Of a stretch of 64,000 nt of DNA, positions 1 to 9,082 are shown piece after piece (position 1 is the first letter of the stretch; each line of letters opens with the position of its first letter). Under the pieces are notes generated by a model. That model was not told the origin of the DNA. It did not search any database and worked only from the letters and a program-made list of their open reading frames with translations. The DNA comes from Paraburkholderia franconis (GTDB taxonomy: Bacteria > Pseudomonadota > Gammaproteobacteria > Burkholderiales > Burkholderiaceae): contig NZ_WHNP01000005.1 of the NCBI RefSeq assembly GCF_009362735.1, positions 248,001 to 312,000 of the forward strand. Reading direction: 5' to 3'. Both the position numbers and the translations under genes were made by a program.

Positions 1-269
1 GCCTCGCGCGTGCCGCCGAGCGCGCGCTGATTCAGCACGCTCGGATTGCTGCCGAGATCGCACAACAGATACTCGCCGTCACGAAACTCGATGCGCGCAT
101 GCACACGCGAAATCGCGCGCTGCTGGTCGGGCAAGACCAGCGTGCAGTCGGTTGCACGTCCAATGGTGCCGCCCGCCGTGCCGAACTCGACCGCAATCGG
201 CTCGGCAACAGGCTCGTCATTGAAGCGCGCGACGCGCAACGAAAGAACCGGATTGCTCACCTCTATCAT
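1..269 (-). CDS. tagH: T6SS FHA-domain protein (TagH/Fha-like), N-terminal part only
   Basis: The gene runs off the left edge, so only about 89 N-terminal residues are visible. They form most of a forkhead-associated domain: the loop GGTIGRA (about residues 33-39), then the phosphothreonine-binding run ISRVHARIEF, then CDLGSNPSVLN. FHA proteins of T6SS clusters read threonine phosphorylation set by a PpkA-type kinase and removed by a PppA-type phosphatase; both partners are encoded further right (25306 and 15174). It is the next gene after vgrG in the transcription direction. ATG at 269 directly abuts an AAGGGG motif, so the in-frame GTG at 260, at better spacing, may be the true start. Confidence 0.85.
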   Translation of the reverse strand, partial: MIEVSNPVLSLRVARFNDEPVAEPIAVEFGTAGGTIGRATDCTLVLPDQQRAISRVHARIEFRDGEYLLCDLGSNPSVLNQRALGGTRE

Positions 270-280
270 CCCCTTGGCGT

Positions 281-401
281 GTCGACCAGAGTTGGCGCTT
301 TAGCGCCTACTCTGGTCCCATGCACAGCGGTCGACCAGAGTTGGCGCTTTAGCTGTCGGCTGGAGTTAGTGCTTTAGCACTTACTCCAGCCCCATGCAGA
401 G
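281..401. repeat. Cluster of palindromic REP-like hairpin repeats
   Basis: Two complete hairpins share one architecture: a stem starting CCAGAGT or CTGGAGT, an inner stem (GGCGCT/AGCGCC or AGTGCT/AGCACT) and a TT loop. They lie at 285-315 and 359-390. Between them a second GTCGACCAGAGTTGGCGCTT left arm (330-353) lacks its own right arm and runs straight into the last hairpin. Each unit ends with CCCATGCA plus CAGC or GAGC. The layout resembles intergenic REP/BIME elements. Lying between vgrG and the FHA gene in one transcription direction, the hairpins could also stabilise or attenuate the message. No T-run follows them. Confidence 0.75.
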
Positions 402-443
402 CACCTGCTCTGATCCCATGCAAATCATCCACGCATCCCGTCA

Positions 444-2480
444 TCACTTGAGCTTCTTCGTGCCATCATCAGCGTCCTTCGGATCAGTAGGCGCAGTGGG
501 CGACGAGCCGCTGCCCGACCCGGCCGAGCCGCCCGAATTCAGCAGGATCGGCGTGCCCGACACCGCGACACTCGCCGGCCCCACCACGACGAACGCGCCC
601 CCTGCCTTGAGCGTGATGCTCGCGCCCGCTTCGATCACGACATTCATGCCCGCCTTGATATGGATGTTCATGCCCGCATCGATCGCATAGTCCATCCCGA
701 CTTTTTCCTGCAACTTCTGGCTGACGTTCAGCGAATCGTTGCCCTGCACTTTCGCGTTGCGATCGCCCGTCACGCTGTCGTGCCGCGCACCCGTCACCGC
801 GACGAATTCATTGCCCGTCACCTTCAGATGCCGGTCATTGCCGACGTTGGTCAGCATGTCGTTCTTGATCCACGTTTCGTGGTCTTTTTCCGCGTGGAAG
901 AACAGTTGCTCGCTGCCCTTTGTATCGTCGAAGCGCATTTCGTTGAACCCGCCGCCGCCTTTGGTCGAATTGCTCTTGAGCGTGGAGAGTGCGGCGTTCG
1001 CCGGCAGGTCATACGGCGGCATCGTGTTCGCGTTGTACACGCAGCCTGTGACGAGCGGCCGGTCGGGATCGCCTTCGATGAAATCGACGAGCACTTCCTG
1101 GCCGATGCGCGGAATGAAGAACGTGCCCCAGCGCTTGCCCGCCCAGTCGTGCGACACGCGCACCCAGCAGCGCTTCATTCTCGCGGCCGCATCGGCGGGC
1201 GGCGCGAACTGCTCCCAGTGAAACTGCACCTTGATGCGGCCGTACTTGTCGGTGAGAATCTCGTCGCCGTCGGGTCCGACCACCATCGCGGTCTGCGGCC
1301 CCGCGACGACGGGGCGCGGCGTGATGCGTTCGGCACGAAACTGGTTTTCCTTGCGCAGCGCGGTAAAGCTGCAATCGAAGAACGGCAGCGCGCGCCTGTC
1401 GTCGCGGTTGTGGTTACGGTTGTCGTCGCGGTTATCGTTCCGGTTGTCGTTATAGGTCGATACGTACGTGTCGGAATTGATTTCGTAGTCGGCGCTGACC
1501 ACCAGATAGTCGTGGTTCTGCGCATCGCACGCGTGGCCTTGCAGCCCGAACAGACCGCCCGGCCACACGCCGCGCGCGCTCGAACGTCCGCTGATGCTGT
1601 CGTTGCGGGCCTGGCGAATCTCCACGCCGACTTTCGCGTAACGGTCGCCGTCGCCGGACTGGATATGGCCGCTCAGATGCTCCTGCATCGTGTACACGGG
1701 CGGATCGTAGACCTTCGGCCGCGTCGCGCGCGACAGCAGCCCTTGCTGGTTGCTCGACGACGGCTTTTCGAAGTCGTATTCATTGACCTCGTACTTGCCC
1801 GTCTGCAGCTCAGCCCCCGACGACCACTGATAGACGCACTCCTTCTCGTGGCCCGGCTCATACCAGCCGTCATAGGCGATCGTCGCGTAGTGATCGATCG
1901 ACGTATGCACGTCCGCCGAATCCGTCATCACGAGCGTGTGCTTGCCGCTCTTGTGCTCGAAGTAGTAGTAGATGCCCTCGTGCTCCATCAGCCGGCTGAC
2001 GAACGCGAAGTCCGTCTCGCGATACTGCGCGCAATGCTCCAGCGACGGATAGGTCGCCGAGCATTTGTTGCTCATGTCGATGTCGTAATCCTGCAGCACC
2101 TTCGCGATGATGTCGGGCACCGTCATCTCATGGAAGAAGCGGCTATGCGACGCGCGCGTGAGAAGCCACAGCCGCGGACGCACGACGGCCTCGTAGCGCG
2201 CCATCCGGTTGCGCGTGCGATCGCCGGGCGCGACAATGCGAAACGCGGTGACGATGCCGTTGATCTGCCGCTCGCCATCGGACGGCAGCGACACGGCAAT
2301 CGACATATCCTGGCCGAGCAGATCGCCCGGCTTCAGATCGTTGCTGGTGCTGAGCAGATCCAGATGAAACTCGCTGAGCCGCCCGAGTTCCTCGCGTCCT
2401 GTCAGACGCAGGAACAGCAGGTCGCTGCCGGCAGGCGCGCAACTGACGGTGATGTGGCGGAGCGGATCTTGCGTAGTCAT
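444..2480 (-). CDS. vgrG: T6SS spike protein VgrG (TssI)
   Basis: 678 residues, the usual length of a VgrG without an effector extension. It forms the trimeric spike on the Hcp tube, pushed out of the cell when the sheath contracts. The N-terminal gp27-like part opens with ITVSCAPAGSDLLFLRL. The gp5-like OB fold carries GRIKVQFHWE and the SHDWAGKRWGTFFIPRIGQEV region. The C-terminus is a beta-helix needle with repeated KAGMN/EAGASITLKAGG segments, then a Gly/Ser/Asp/Lys-rich tail. An unusual run of Asn-Asp-Asn-Arg tetrapeptides lies at about residues 343-363. The start is one base from the stop of the preceding PAAR-like gene, which suggests translational coupling. Confidence 0.96.
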   Translation of the reverse strand: MTTQDPLRHITVSCAPAGSDLLFLRLTGREELGRLSEFHLDLLSTSNDLKPGDLLGQDMSIAVSLPSDGERQINGIVTAFRIVAPGDRTRNRMARYEAVVRPRLWLLTRASHSRFFHEMTVPDIIAKVLQDYDIDMSNKCSATYPSLEHCAQYRETDFAFVSRLMEHEGIYYYFEHKSGKHTLVMTDSADVHTSIDHYATIAYDGWYEPGHEKECVYQWSSGAELQTGKYEVNEYDFEKPSSSNQQGLLSRATRPKVYDPPVYTMQEHLSGHIQSGDGDRYAKVGVEIRQARNDSISGRSSARGVWPGGLFGLQGHACDAQNHDYLVVSADYEINSDTYVSTYNDNRNDNRDDNRNHNRDDRRALPFFDCSFTALRKENQFRAERITPRPVVAGPQTAMVVGPDGDEILTDKYGRIKVQFHWEQFAPPADAAARMKRCWVRVSHDWAGKRWGTFFIPRIGQEVLVDFIEGDPDRPLVTGCVYNANTMPPYDLPANAALSTLKSNSTKGGGGFNEMRFDDTKGSEQLFFHAEKDHETWIKNDMLTNVGNDRHLKVTGNEFVAVTGARHDSVTGDRNAKVQGNDSLNVSQKLQEKVGMDYAIDAGMNIHIKAGMNVVIEAGASITLKAGGAFVVVGPASVAVSGTPILLNSGGSAGSGSGSSPTAPTDPKDADDGTKKLK
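1392..1453 (-). repeat. Degenerate 12-bp tandem repeat inside vgrG (N/D-N/D/H-N-R tetrapeptides)
   Basis: Five successive four-residue units (NDNR, NDNR, DDNR, NHNR, DDRR) are encoded by 12-bp units built from AAC/GAC codons followed by CGN. Codon differences between units show the array is not freshly expanded. It lies in a linker before the ALPFFD segment of VgrG. Copy-number change in steps of 12 bp would keep the reading frame. Confidence 0.8.
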
Positions 2481-2481
2481 G

Positions 2482-2871
2482 TCACGGAATCATCGTGTTG
2501 ACGGTGGCCGGGTTGACGATGGTCACGACGCCGCCCCAGTTGCACATGCACTTCGAAACGTTGTCGAGCGACGGCTGGTTGCCGAGCAGCACGGTCGGCG
2601 CGCCCGTCACCCACGGCGACATCGTTGCGGGCACGCACGGCATCGGTGTGAGCACGCCCATCGCGGCAGTCGTCGCCGCAGCGACGGCCGGATTCGCGGG
2701 CGAGCTGCACATGCCGAACGGCATGATGTTGACGAGCGGCACATGGTCCATGATGTTCGCGGCGGGCGGCCCCTCGCCCATCACGCGGTTCACGGGCAAC
2801 ACGACGAGCGTCGAAGGCGCCGCGCCGAACGAGCACTGCAACGTTGCCCCCATGCTGACCTGTTGCGGCAT
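2482..2871 (-). CDS. DUF4280 PAAR-like spike-tip protein
   Basis: 129 residues of the DUF4280 (PAAR-like) family: starts MPQQVSMGATLQCSFG, then MDHVPLVNIMPFGMCSSPANP, and ends with a CMCNWGG segment. PAAR-like proteins cap the VgrG spike and can carry effectors. No extension beyond the core is present, so this is a structural tip or adaptor. I start it at the second ATG (2871), six bases after GGAGG; the ATG at 2877 overlaps that ribosome-binding site. It sits between clpV and vgrG, with one base before vgrG. No separate effector gene is visible between it and vgrG. Confidence 0.9.
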   Translation of the reverse strand: MPQQVSMGATLQCSFGAAPSTLVVLPVNRVMGEGPPAANIMDHVPLVNIMPFGMCSSPANPAVAAATTAAMGVLTPMPCVPATMSPWVTGAPTVLLGNQPSLDNVSKCMCNWGGVVTIVNPATVNTMIP

Positions 2872-2898
2872 ATGCATCCTCCGTCAAAGCGCGAGCGT

Positions 2899-5607
2899 TC
2901 AATCGAACGTATAGACGAACTCGCCGTCGCGCGCGCCGATCTGCACCTTCGACACTGTCGTGCCGTTCATCATCCGCGTGAGGAACTCGTTGCTGATGTG
3001 AGGCAGCAGCGTGTTCGTCAGGATCGCGTCGATCATGCGGCCGCCGCTTTCCAGTTCGGTGCAGCGGCTCGCGATCAGCTTCACGACATCGTCGTCATAC
3101 ACGAACGGAATCTTGTGCGTCGCGCGCACGCGCTTCTCGATCCGCCCCAGCTGCAAGCGGATGATCGCGCCAAGCATCTCGTCGGACAGCGGGTAATACG
3201 GAATCACAACGACGCGCCCGAGCAGCGCCGGCGGAAACACCTTCAGCAACGGCTCGCGCAGCGCTTTCGCTATGCCCTCCGGCTCGGGCATCAGCTCGGG
3301 GTCCTTGCACAGGTTCGCGATCAGATCGGTGCCCGCATTCGTCGTGAGCAGGATCAGCGTGTTCTTGAAGTCGATCACGCGCCCTTCGCCGTCTTCCATC
3401 CAGCCCTTGTCGAACACCTGGAAGAAAATCTCGTGCACGTCGGGATGCGCTTTCTCCACTTCGTCGAGCAGCACGACGCTATACGGACGACGCCGCACGG
3501 CCTCCGTCAGCACGCCGCCTTCGCCATAGCCGACATAACCCGGCGGCGCGCCCTTGATCGACGACACGGTATGCGCTTCCTGGTACTCGCTCATGTTGAT
3601 CGTGATGACGTTCTGCTCGCCGCCGTACAGCACTTCAGCGAGCGCCAGCGCCGTTTCCGTCTTGCCGACGCCGGACGTGCCCGCAAGCATGAACACGCCG
3701 ATCGGCTTGTTCGGATTGTCGAGTCCCGCGCGCGACGTCTGGATGCGCCGCGCGATCATCTCGGTCGCATGCCCCTGGCCGATGATCCGCCTGTTCAGGT
3801 TTTCCGCGAGCTTCAGTACGTTTTCGATCTCGTTGCGCACCATCCGGCCCACGGGAATCCCCGTCCAGTCCTGCACGACGGATGCGACCGCCTGCTGGTC
3901 GACGGTCGGCAGGATCAGCGGGTCTTCGCCCTGATGCTGCGCGAGCTTCCTCTGCAGTTCGCGCAATTCGGCGAGACGTGCGTCGCGCGCGGCGGGATCG
4001 ATGGATGCAGCGGGTTCGATCGGTTCGGCACTGGCCGCGCCTTCGACCTTGCCCGTCTCGTCGCGCAGTTGCGCGCGCAAGGCGAGGATGCGCTCGACGA
4101 GTTCTTTCTCGCCCTGCCAGCGCGCTTCGAGTTCGGCGAGACGCGCGCGCTCCGTCGTGAGACGCTCCGTCGCCGCGGCAAGCCTTTCGCCCGTTTCGAT
4201 ACCGACAGCCGTCTCGCGCCCGATGATCGCGAGTTCCGTTTCGAGCGCGGCAATGCGCTTTCTCGAATCGTCGACGGAAGGCGGCGTCGCGTGCTGGCTG
4301 ACGGCCACGCGCGCACAAGCCGTGTCCAGCAGACTCACGGCCTTGTCCGGCAACTGGCGCGCGGGAATGTAGCGATGCGACAGCCGCACGGCTGCCTCCA
4401 GCGCCTCGTCGAACACCTGCACCTTGTGATGCTTTTCCATCGTCGACGTGATGCCGCGCATCATCAGAATGGCCTTGGTCTCGTCGGGCTCCGGCACCTG
4501 CACGACCTGAAAGCGCCGCGTAAGGGCCGGGTCTTTTTCGATGTGCTTCTTGTACTCGGCCCACGTCGTCGCCGCGACGGTGCGCAGCGTGCCGCGCGCG
4601 AGCGCCGGCTTGAGCAGGTTCGCGGCGTCGCCCGTACCCGCCGCGCCGCCCGCGCCCACGAGCGTGTGCGCTTCGTCGATGAAGAGAATGATCGGCTTCT
4701 CGGAGGCCTGCACTTCCTCGATCACCTGGCGCAGCCGGTTCTCGAACTCGCCTTTCATGCTTGCGCCCGCCTGCAACAAGCCGACGTCGAGCGTGCGCAA
4801 CTGCACGTCGCGCAGCGTCGGCGGCACGTCGCCCGCGACGATGCGCTGCGCGAAGCCCTCGACCACGGCCGTCTTGCCGACACCCGCTTCGCCCGTGAGG
4901 ATCGGATTGTTCTGGCGGCGGCGCATCAGGATATCGACTACCTGGCGGATCTCTTCGTCGCGGCCGACGATGGGATCGAGCTTGCCGCTGCGCGCCTGCT
5001 CGGTCAGATCGGTCGTGAAGCGATTGAGCGCCTCCTGCTTGCCCATCGCGGCGGGCGGCACGGCGCCGCCGCTATCGCCTGCCTGAGCGGCGCCCGCTGC
5101 CTGGAAGCCGTCGCTCGCGCTCATGCCCGCTTCGGGCGAACCGCCGAGCAGGCTGTCGAACTCGTCGACGAGCGTTTCGAGCTTGACCCGCTCGAACTGA
5201 CGCGAGATGCCGTACAGCGCGTTGCGCAGCGACGGCGTTTTCAACAGGCCGACGACCAGATGTCCCGTGCGCACCTGCGACTCGCCGAACATCAGCGAGC
5301 CGAATACCCAGCCGCGTTCGACGGCCTCCTCGACCTGCGATCCGATGTCGACGACGGAGCCCGCGCCACGCGGCAGCCGGTCGAGCGCATCCGTCAGATC
5401 GCGCGCCAGCGCCGAAGGCTCGACGCCGAAGTGCTTCACGATGCGATGCAGATCCGAGTCCTGCAATTGCAGGATCTGATGGAACCAGTGCACGACCTCG
5501 ATGTACGGATTGCCGCGCAACTTGCAGAACACGTTCGCGCTTTCGATTGCGCGATAGGCCAGCTTGTTCAGCTTGCCGAACAACGCTGCACGTTTGATTT
5601 CGGCCAT
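2899..5607 (-). CDS. clpV: T6SS sheath-recycling ATPase ClpV (TssH)
   Basis: 902 residues, typical for ClpV. This AAA+ unfoldase disassembles contracted TssB-TssC sheaths in the cytoplasm. The Clp N-domain (about 1-150) is followed by AAA module 1 with Walker A GEAGVGKTA (about 240) and Walker B ILFIDEAH. A coiled-coil middle domain follows (about 410-530), then AAA module 2 with Walker A GTSGVGKTE (about 645) and Walker B VVLLDEVEKAH. The start follows the tssG stop in the usual order tssG-clpV, with four bases between genes. Confidence 0.97.
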   Translation of the reverse strand: MAEIKRAALFGKLNKLAYRAIESANVFCKLRGNPYIEVVHWFHQILQLQDSDLHRIVKHFGVEPSALARDLTDALDRLPRGAGSVVDIGSQVEEAVERGWVFGSLMFGESQVRTGHLVVGLLKTPSLRNALYGISRQFERVKLETLVDEFDSLLGGSPEAGMSASDGFQAAGAAQAGDSGGAVPPAAMGKQEALNRFTTDLTEQARSGKLDPIVGRDEEIRQVVDILMRRRQNNPILTGEAGVGKTAVVEGFAQRIVAGDVPPTLRDVQLRTLDVGLLQAGASMKGEFENRLRQVIEEVQASEKPIILFIDEAHTLVGAGGAAGTGDAANLLKPALARGTLRTVAATTWAEYKKHIEKDPALTRRFQVVQVPEPDETKAILMMRGITSTMEKHHKVQVFDEALEAAVRLSHRYIPARQLPDKAVSLLDTACARVAVSQHATPPSVDDSRKRIAALETELAIIGRETAVGIETGERLAAATERLTTERARLAELEARWQGEKELVERILALRAQLRDETGKVEGAASAEPIEPAASIDPAARDARLAELRELQRKLAQHQGEDPLILPTVDQQAVASVVQDWTGIPVGRMVRNEIENVLKLAENLNRRIIGQGHATEMIARRIQTSRAGLDNPNKPIGVFMLAGTSGVGKTETALALAEVLYGGEQNVITINMSEYQEAHTVSSIKGAPPGYVGYGEGGVLTEAVRRRPYSVVLLDEVEKAHPDVHEIFFQVFDKGWMEDGEGRVIDFKNTLILLTTNAGTDLIANLCKDPELMPEPEGIAKALREPLLKVFPPALLGRVVVIPYYPLSDEMLGAIIRLQLGRIEKRVRATHKIPFVYDDDVVKLIASRCTELESGGRMIDAILTNTLLPHISNEFLTRMMNGTTVSKVQIGARDGEFVYTFD

Positions 5608-5611
5608 TTTG

Positions 5612-6703
5612 CTAGTCCCTGGATGAGTGTTGGAGTTCCGGCTGGCGCGCGTGCGCGTCGCCGCGCCCGGTTTCGCCGGGCCGTCCAGACAACGACGACG
5701 GATGCGAAGCGGGATGCAGCTTCAGCTGCTGCTGATCCTGCGCGGCGGGGCCGCTCAGCAGCCAGGTCGTGTAGCCGAGCCGTGCGCGGCGGCCCAGCGC
5801 GAGGCGTGGCACGTCGTCGTGCTTGAGCCACAGGTTCAGGTCCCAGTCGAGACCATCGCGCACGTAGTTGCGTACCCAGTCGGTCAGACGGCGCAGGCTG
5901 TCGCCGCCTGGCAGGAAGCGCTCGTAATCGGCGAGCGTCAGCGGCCCGATGACGATGCGGAACTTGTGCTGGCAATCCCACACGCGCCCGCCGAGCAGCG
6001 TCGATACACCGAGCGCGGACGATCCGTCGCGCGCGCCCAGCCGCGAGAGCGTGTCGCGCGGCAGCGGCATCCAGTGGCCGACCCATTGCTCGATACGCAC
6101 GGGCAGATGGAAGAAGCGCGAGAGAATCAGTTGCAGGCCCGCTGCGGGACGAGTCGGTGCTGCGAGCAGTCCGGCGAAGTGCAGCTTCGCGAAATCGGGC
6201 ACTGCGTCGCGCTCGCGGAGCGCCGCTTCGCCGAGACCGAACGTGCTGCCGACGTACACCGAAAAGCGGTCGCGCTCCGGCCGGTCGAGACTCACGGTCG
6301 GCTGTGCGTTGGCCCACGCCCGATAAAACAGCGACACCATCCGGTGATGGAACACATCGAGAAAGCGCGCGAATGTCGGGTCGTTCGCATTGCGCGCGCG
6401 GTCGCGCACGTATTCGGTCAGATGCACAGGCATCGGCCCGTTCGGCCCCAGCAGACCCATGAAATTCACCGCGAGCCGTGCCGCGTGTCCGTCACGCGAC
6501 GGGACCAGCGCGGCGAGCGTCGCCGGATGAAAGATCAGTTCCGGCTCCTGCGAAAAGCGCACGGCATCGTCGCGCGGGCGCAGCGATTCTCCGATGCGCG
6601 GCTTGTCGCGATGCGCGTTCTCGATGAGCCGCAGGGCCTGAAAGAAGTCGAAACGCCATGCGTGTGTTTCGAGTTCGCGCAGCAGAGTCAGAGCGTCAGG
6701 CAT
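5612..6703 (-). CDS. tssG: T6SS baseplate protein TssG
   Basis: 363 residues from ATG 6703 (MPDALTLLRELETHAWRFDF). Part of the T6SS baseplate wedge TssE-F-G-K that docks the tail to the membrane complex. Family features are HAWRFDFFQALRLIE near the N-terminus, VNFMGLLGPNGPMPVHLTEY and FHHRMVSLFYRAWA in the middle, and LGARDGSSALGVSTLLGGRVWD toward the C-terminus. The last ~35 residues are hydrophilic and low in complexity. The start lies 16 bases inside the 3' end of tssF, as often seen in this operon. An open frame continues upstream, but it only repeats tssF sequence out of frame. Confidence 0.95.
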   Translation of the reverse strand: MPDALTLLRELETHAWRFDFFQALRLIENAHRDKPRIGESLRPRDDAVRFSQEPELIFHPATLAALVPSRDGHAARLAVNFMGLLGPNGPMPVHLTEYVRDRARNANDPTFARFLDVFHHRMVSLFYRAWANAQPTVSLDRPERDRFSVYVGSTFGLGEAALRERDAVPDFAKLHFAGLLAAPTRPAAGLQLILSRFFHLPVRIEQWVGHWMPLPRDTLSRLGARDGSSALGVSTLLGGRVWDCQHKFRIVIGPLTLADYERFLPGGDSLRRLTDWVRNYVRDGLDWDLNLWLKHDDVPRLALGRRARLGYTTWLLSGPAAQDQQQLKLHPASHPSSLSGRPGETGRGDAHARQPELQHSSRD

Positions 6704-8565
6704 TGTCCGCCCCTCGCTGGCCAGTGCATGATCTCGCCGCGCGACAGCGTTCTCACCACCGTCTCCGCGAACGAATTGATCGACACGTATTGCGCAAAGT
6801 AGTGCGACAGCACGGCGCCGAGCAGAAACGCACCCGCGCCTTCGAATGCGGCGTCGTCGAGCGTCAGCGTGATCGCAAGGCCGCGTCCGAACACGATCGG
6901 CCCTGCAAACGGCAGGCGTCGCGTCACCGGATGCGATTCGACGGAATGCACGCCTTCGATCATCCGCTGAGTCGCCGGGTCGCCGACGGGGCAATAGAGG
7001 CTCAGCAGGTCGCGCAGCGCACGGGCGCCCTCTTTCGCGTCGCTATCGACGAGCGATGCATAGTTCAGCGACAGATGACTCAGCAACCGCCATGCGACTG
7101 CGCCATGCGCATACGACGGCAACGGGCGGCTCGGGCCGCTCACACAGCGCACGCTCTCGACGGGCGCTTCGACATCGAGTGTGAAGTCGCTCTGGCCGCC
7201 GCCGATCGACAGCGTGAGCGGCAAGTCGCGATTCGTGCAGAGCACCTGCAATCCGAGCTGGCGCAGATCGCCGCGAAACGGCGCATTCGCCGCATCGACG
7301 AGCGCGATGAACGTCTCGCTGCCCAGATAGCTCGTGCGCGGTCCGCGTTCGGCCTGCCGCGACGAGCGCATTCGCTTCTCTCGCCGCATCTGGTAGTACG
7401 CGTTCGCGCCGTGGCCCGCGCCGAGGTCGCGCGCGTGATAGAACGCGTCGAATTTCTGCTCGGCGGCGGCACCCGCGCCATAGCCGGTGACTTCGTCGAT
7501 CGAATAGATTTCGAAGTCCATCGGCCGCGTGCGATCGGCGATCACGTGATATTCGAACTGCTCCCCGGACAGCGCGATGCGGTCCGTGCGGCGAGGAAAC
7601 AGATTGATCGCGGGCGTGCAGAAGAGCGCGAAGTTGGACGCGTCGAGCGACTGTTCGAGCAGCGGATCGCCGCGCTTGAGCAACACGATCACTTCCACTT
7701 CGTTGTCGCCGCAACGGCGCAGCGCCGGCTGCAAGCCATCGATCGCGACGAACATGAAGCGCTGCGCGAACGCGAAATACTCCTGTAGCAGCCGATAGCC
7801 CTGGAACGACTGCTTGCTGATGGGCAACAGCGCTTCGTCTTGCGCAAAGCCGACGGGCACGACGGCTGTCGCCGGCAATTGCGCATGCCACGTTGCGGGC
7901 CGCGACACGGGCATCACCACGACGCCGGCAGCCGAGCCGAGCAGGCGCTCATAAGTGCGTGTCGGCAACGCGTCGGCGCCGCGCAGATACAGCACCAGCC
8001 TGTCGAGCTTCAACTGGTTGATCTTGAGGCCGCCCGTCGCGCGCAGACGCAGCCGCAGGCCCGCTTTCACGCCGGGCGGCAGCACGATGTCCGCGCCGCC
8101 GAGCGAGCCCGAATGCGTGAAGAACCTGGCATCGGCGATTTCGAGCGGCCATAGCGTCAGGTCGTGAGCGCTGCGATATTCGCAACGCGTCGAGCCGTTC
8201 TTGTCGAGCACGCTGCGAAACGCGCTGCCGCGCGCGACCTTCACGCCTTCCGCGAGGCCAGGGTTGCTCAGATCGGGCCGGATCTGCACGACGGCCATCG
8301 ATGGCGTCGGCGCGAGATAGTGCGGATAGACCAGTTCCGCGAGATGCTGCGTAAAGCGCGGAAACTCGGCATCGATCTTCATCTGCACGCGCGCGGCGAG
8401 AAAGCTGAACCCTTCGAGCAGGCGCTCGACATACGGGTCCGCGCATTCGAGGCTTTCCAGCCCGAGGCGCGCAGCGACCTTCGGATATTCCTTCGCGAAC
8501 TCCCCGCCCATCTCCCGCAGATGCTGGAGCTCTTCGCTGTAGTACTTGATCAGTTCGGGGTTCAT
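6688..8565 (-). CDS. tssF: T6SS baseplate protein TssF
   Basis: 625 residues with the classical VasA/TssF N-terminus MNPELIKYYSEELQHLREMG and the segments EFAKEYPKVAARL, VERLLEGFSFLAARVQMKID and YPHYLAPTPSMAVVQ. With TssE and TssG it forms the baseplate wedge at the cytoplasmic face. Length is normal for the family. It follows tssE after four bases and overlaps tssG by 16 bases, so these genes are very likely one message. Confidence 0.96.
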   Translation of the reverse strand: MNPELIKYYSEELQHLREMGGEFAKEYPKVAARLGLESLECADPYVERLLEGFSFLAARVQMKIDAEFPRFTQHLAELVYPHYLAPTPSMAVVQIRPDLSNPGLAEGVKVARGSAFRSVLDKNGSTRCEYRSAHDLTLWPLEIADARFFTHSGSLGGADIVLPPGVKAGLRLRLRATGGLKINQLKLDRLVLYLRGADALPTRTYERLLGSAAGVVVMPVSRPATWHAQLPATAVVPVGFAQDEALLPISKQSFQGYRLLQEYFAFAQRFMFVAIDGLQPALRRCGDNEVEVIVLLKRGDPLLEQSLDASNFALFCTPAINLFPRRTDRIALSGEQFEYHVIADRTRPMDFEIYSIDEVTGYGAGAAAEQKFDAFYHARDLGAGHGANAYYQMRREKRMRSSRQAERGPRTSYLGSETFIALVDAANAPFRGDLRQLGLQVLCTNRDLPLTLSIGGGQSDFTLDVEAPVESVRCVSGPSRPLPSYAHGAVAWRLLSHLSLNYASLVDSDAKEGARALRDLLSLYCPVGDPATQRMIEGVHSVESHPVTRRLPFAGPIVFGRGLAITLTLDDAAFEGAGAFLLGAVLSHYFAQYVSINSFAETVVRTLSRGEIMHWPARGGQCLTL

Positions 8566-8569
8566 GAAT

Positions 8570-9082
8570 TCAACGCGCCCCGCTCTGGTCGATCACTCTG
8601 ATTTCCCCGGCTTCGAGATCGAGTTCGGTTCTGAAGTACAAGCGCTCCGGGTATGGTTGCGCCCACAAGTCTCCTTCGATCAGAAACGACACGGTGTTAT
8701 GGCGACCCGTGGTTTCTTCGGACTGCACGGCCGTCACGCGCACCGTGTCGCGCATGATGCGCGGCTCGAATGCCCAGATCGCGTCGCGCACATGCTTCTC
8801 CAGCTTCGCCGCATCGATGCCCGAGGCCGTCTTTCCCGCGATATCCGGAAAGCCGAAGTTCAATACCGACGTGCTCACATACGGATAACCCGACAGATCC
8901 TGTACGGAAGCGAGTCCGTTCGCGTTCAGGAGCCACGCAAGATCGCGTTGCACGCTCTGACGCAACGCGCGCATCGACAGCACGCGGCGCTCGCGCGCCT
9001 CCTGCTTCACCTCCGGCTCGTAGTCGGTCAGCCGGTCGAGCAGCGAGGGCTGCAGCCGGTCGCGCGTGCTCGCTTCAGCCAT
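8570..9082 (-). CDS. tssE: T6SS baseplate protein TssE (gp25-like)
   Basis: 170 residues from ATG 9082 (MAEASTRDRLQPSLLDRLTD). TssE is the gp25-like protein that starts sheath polymerisation at the baseplate. The LQPSLLDRL opening, the SVQRDLAWLLN segment and SVLNFGFPDIAGK are hallmarks. The start overlaps the stop of the preceding tagJ gene by eight bases. A longer frame reaching 9166 only re-reads tagJ in another frame. Confidence 0.93.
   Translation of the reverse strand: MAEASTRDRLQPSLLDRLTDYEPEVKQEARERRVLSMRALRQSVQRDLAWLLNANGLASVQDLSGYPYVSTSVLNFGFPDIAGKTASGIDAAKLEKHVRDAIWAFEPRIMRDTVRVTAVQSEETTGRHNTVSFLIEGDLWAQPYPERLYFRTELDLEAGEIRVIDQSGAR

Noticed and set aside
1375..1460. Possible CRISPR-like short repeats
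   Set aside because: Units are 12 bp, contiguous and inside the vgrG frame; there are no spacers. No CRISPR array was seen anywhere in the window.
660..2501. Long plus-strand open frame (613 codons) opposite vgrG
   Set aside because: Antisense shadow of vgrG: Arg/Val/His-rich, no family motifs, no ribosome-binding site; GC-rich genes often leave such frames open.
2449..5826. 1125-codon plus-strand frame opposite clpV
   Set aside because: Its composition (very high Arg and His) and lack of motifs show it is the antisense of clpV, whose ATPase motifs are all intact.
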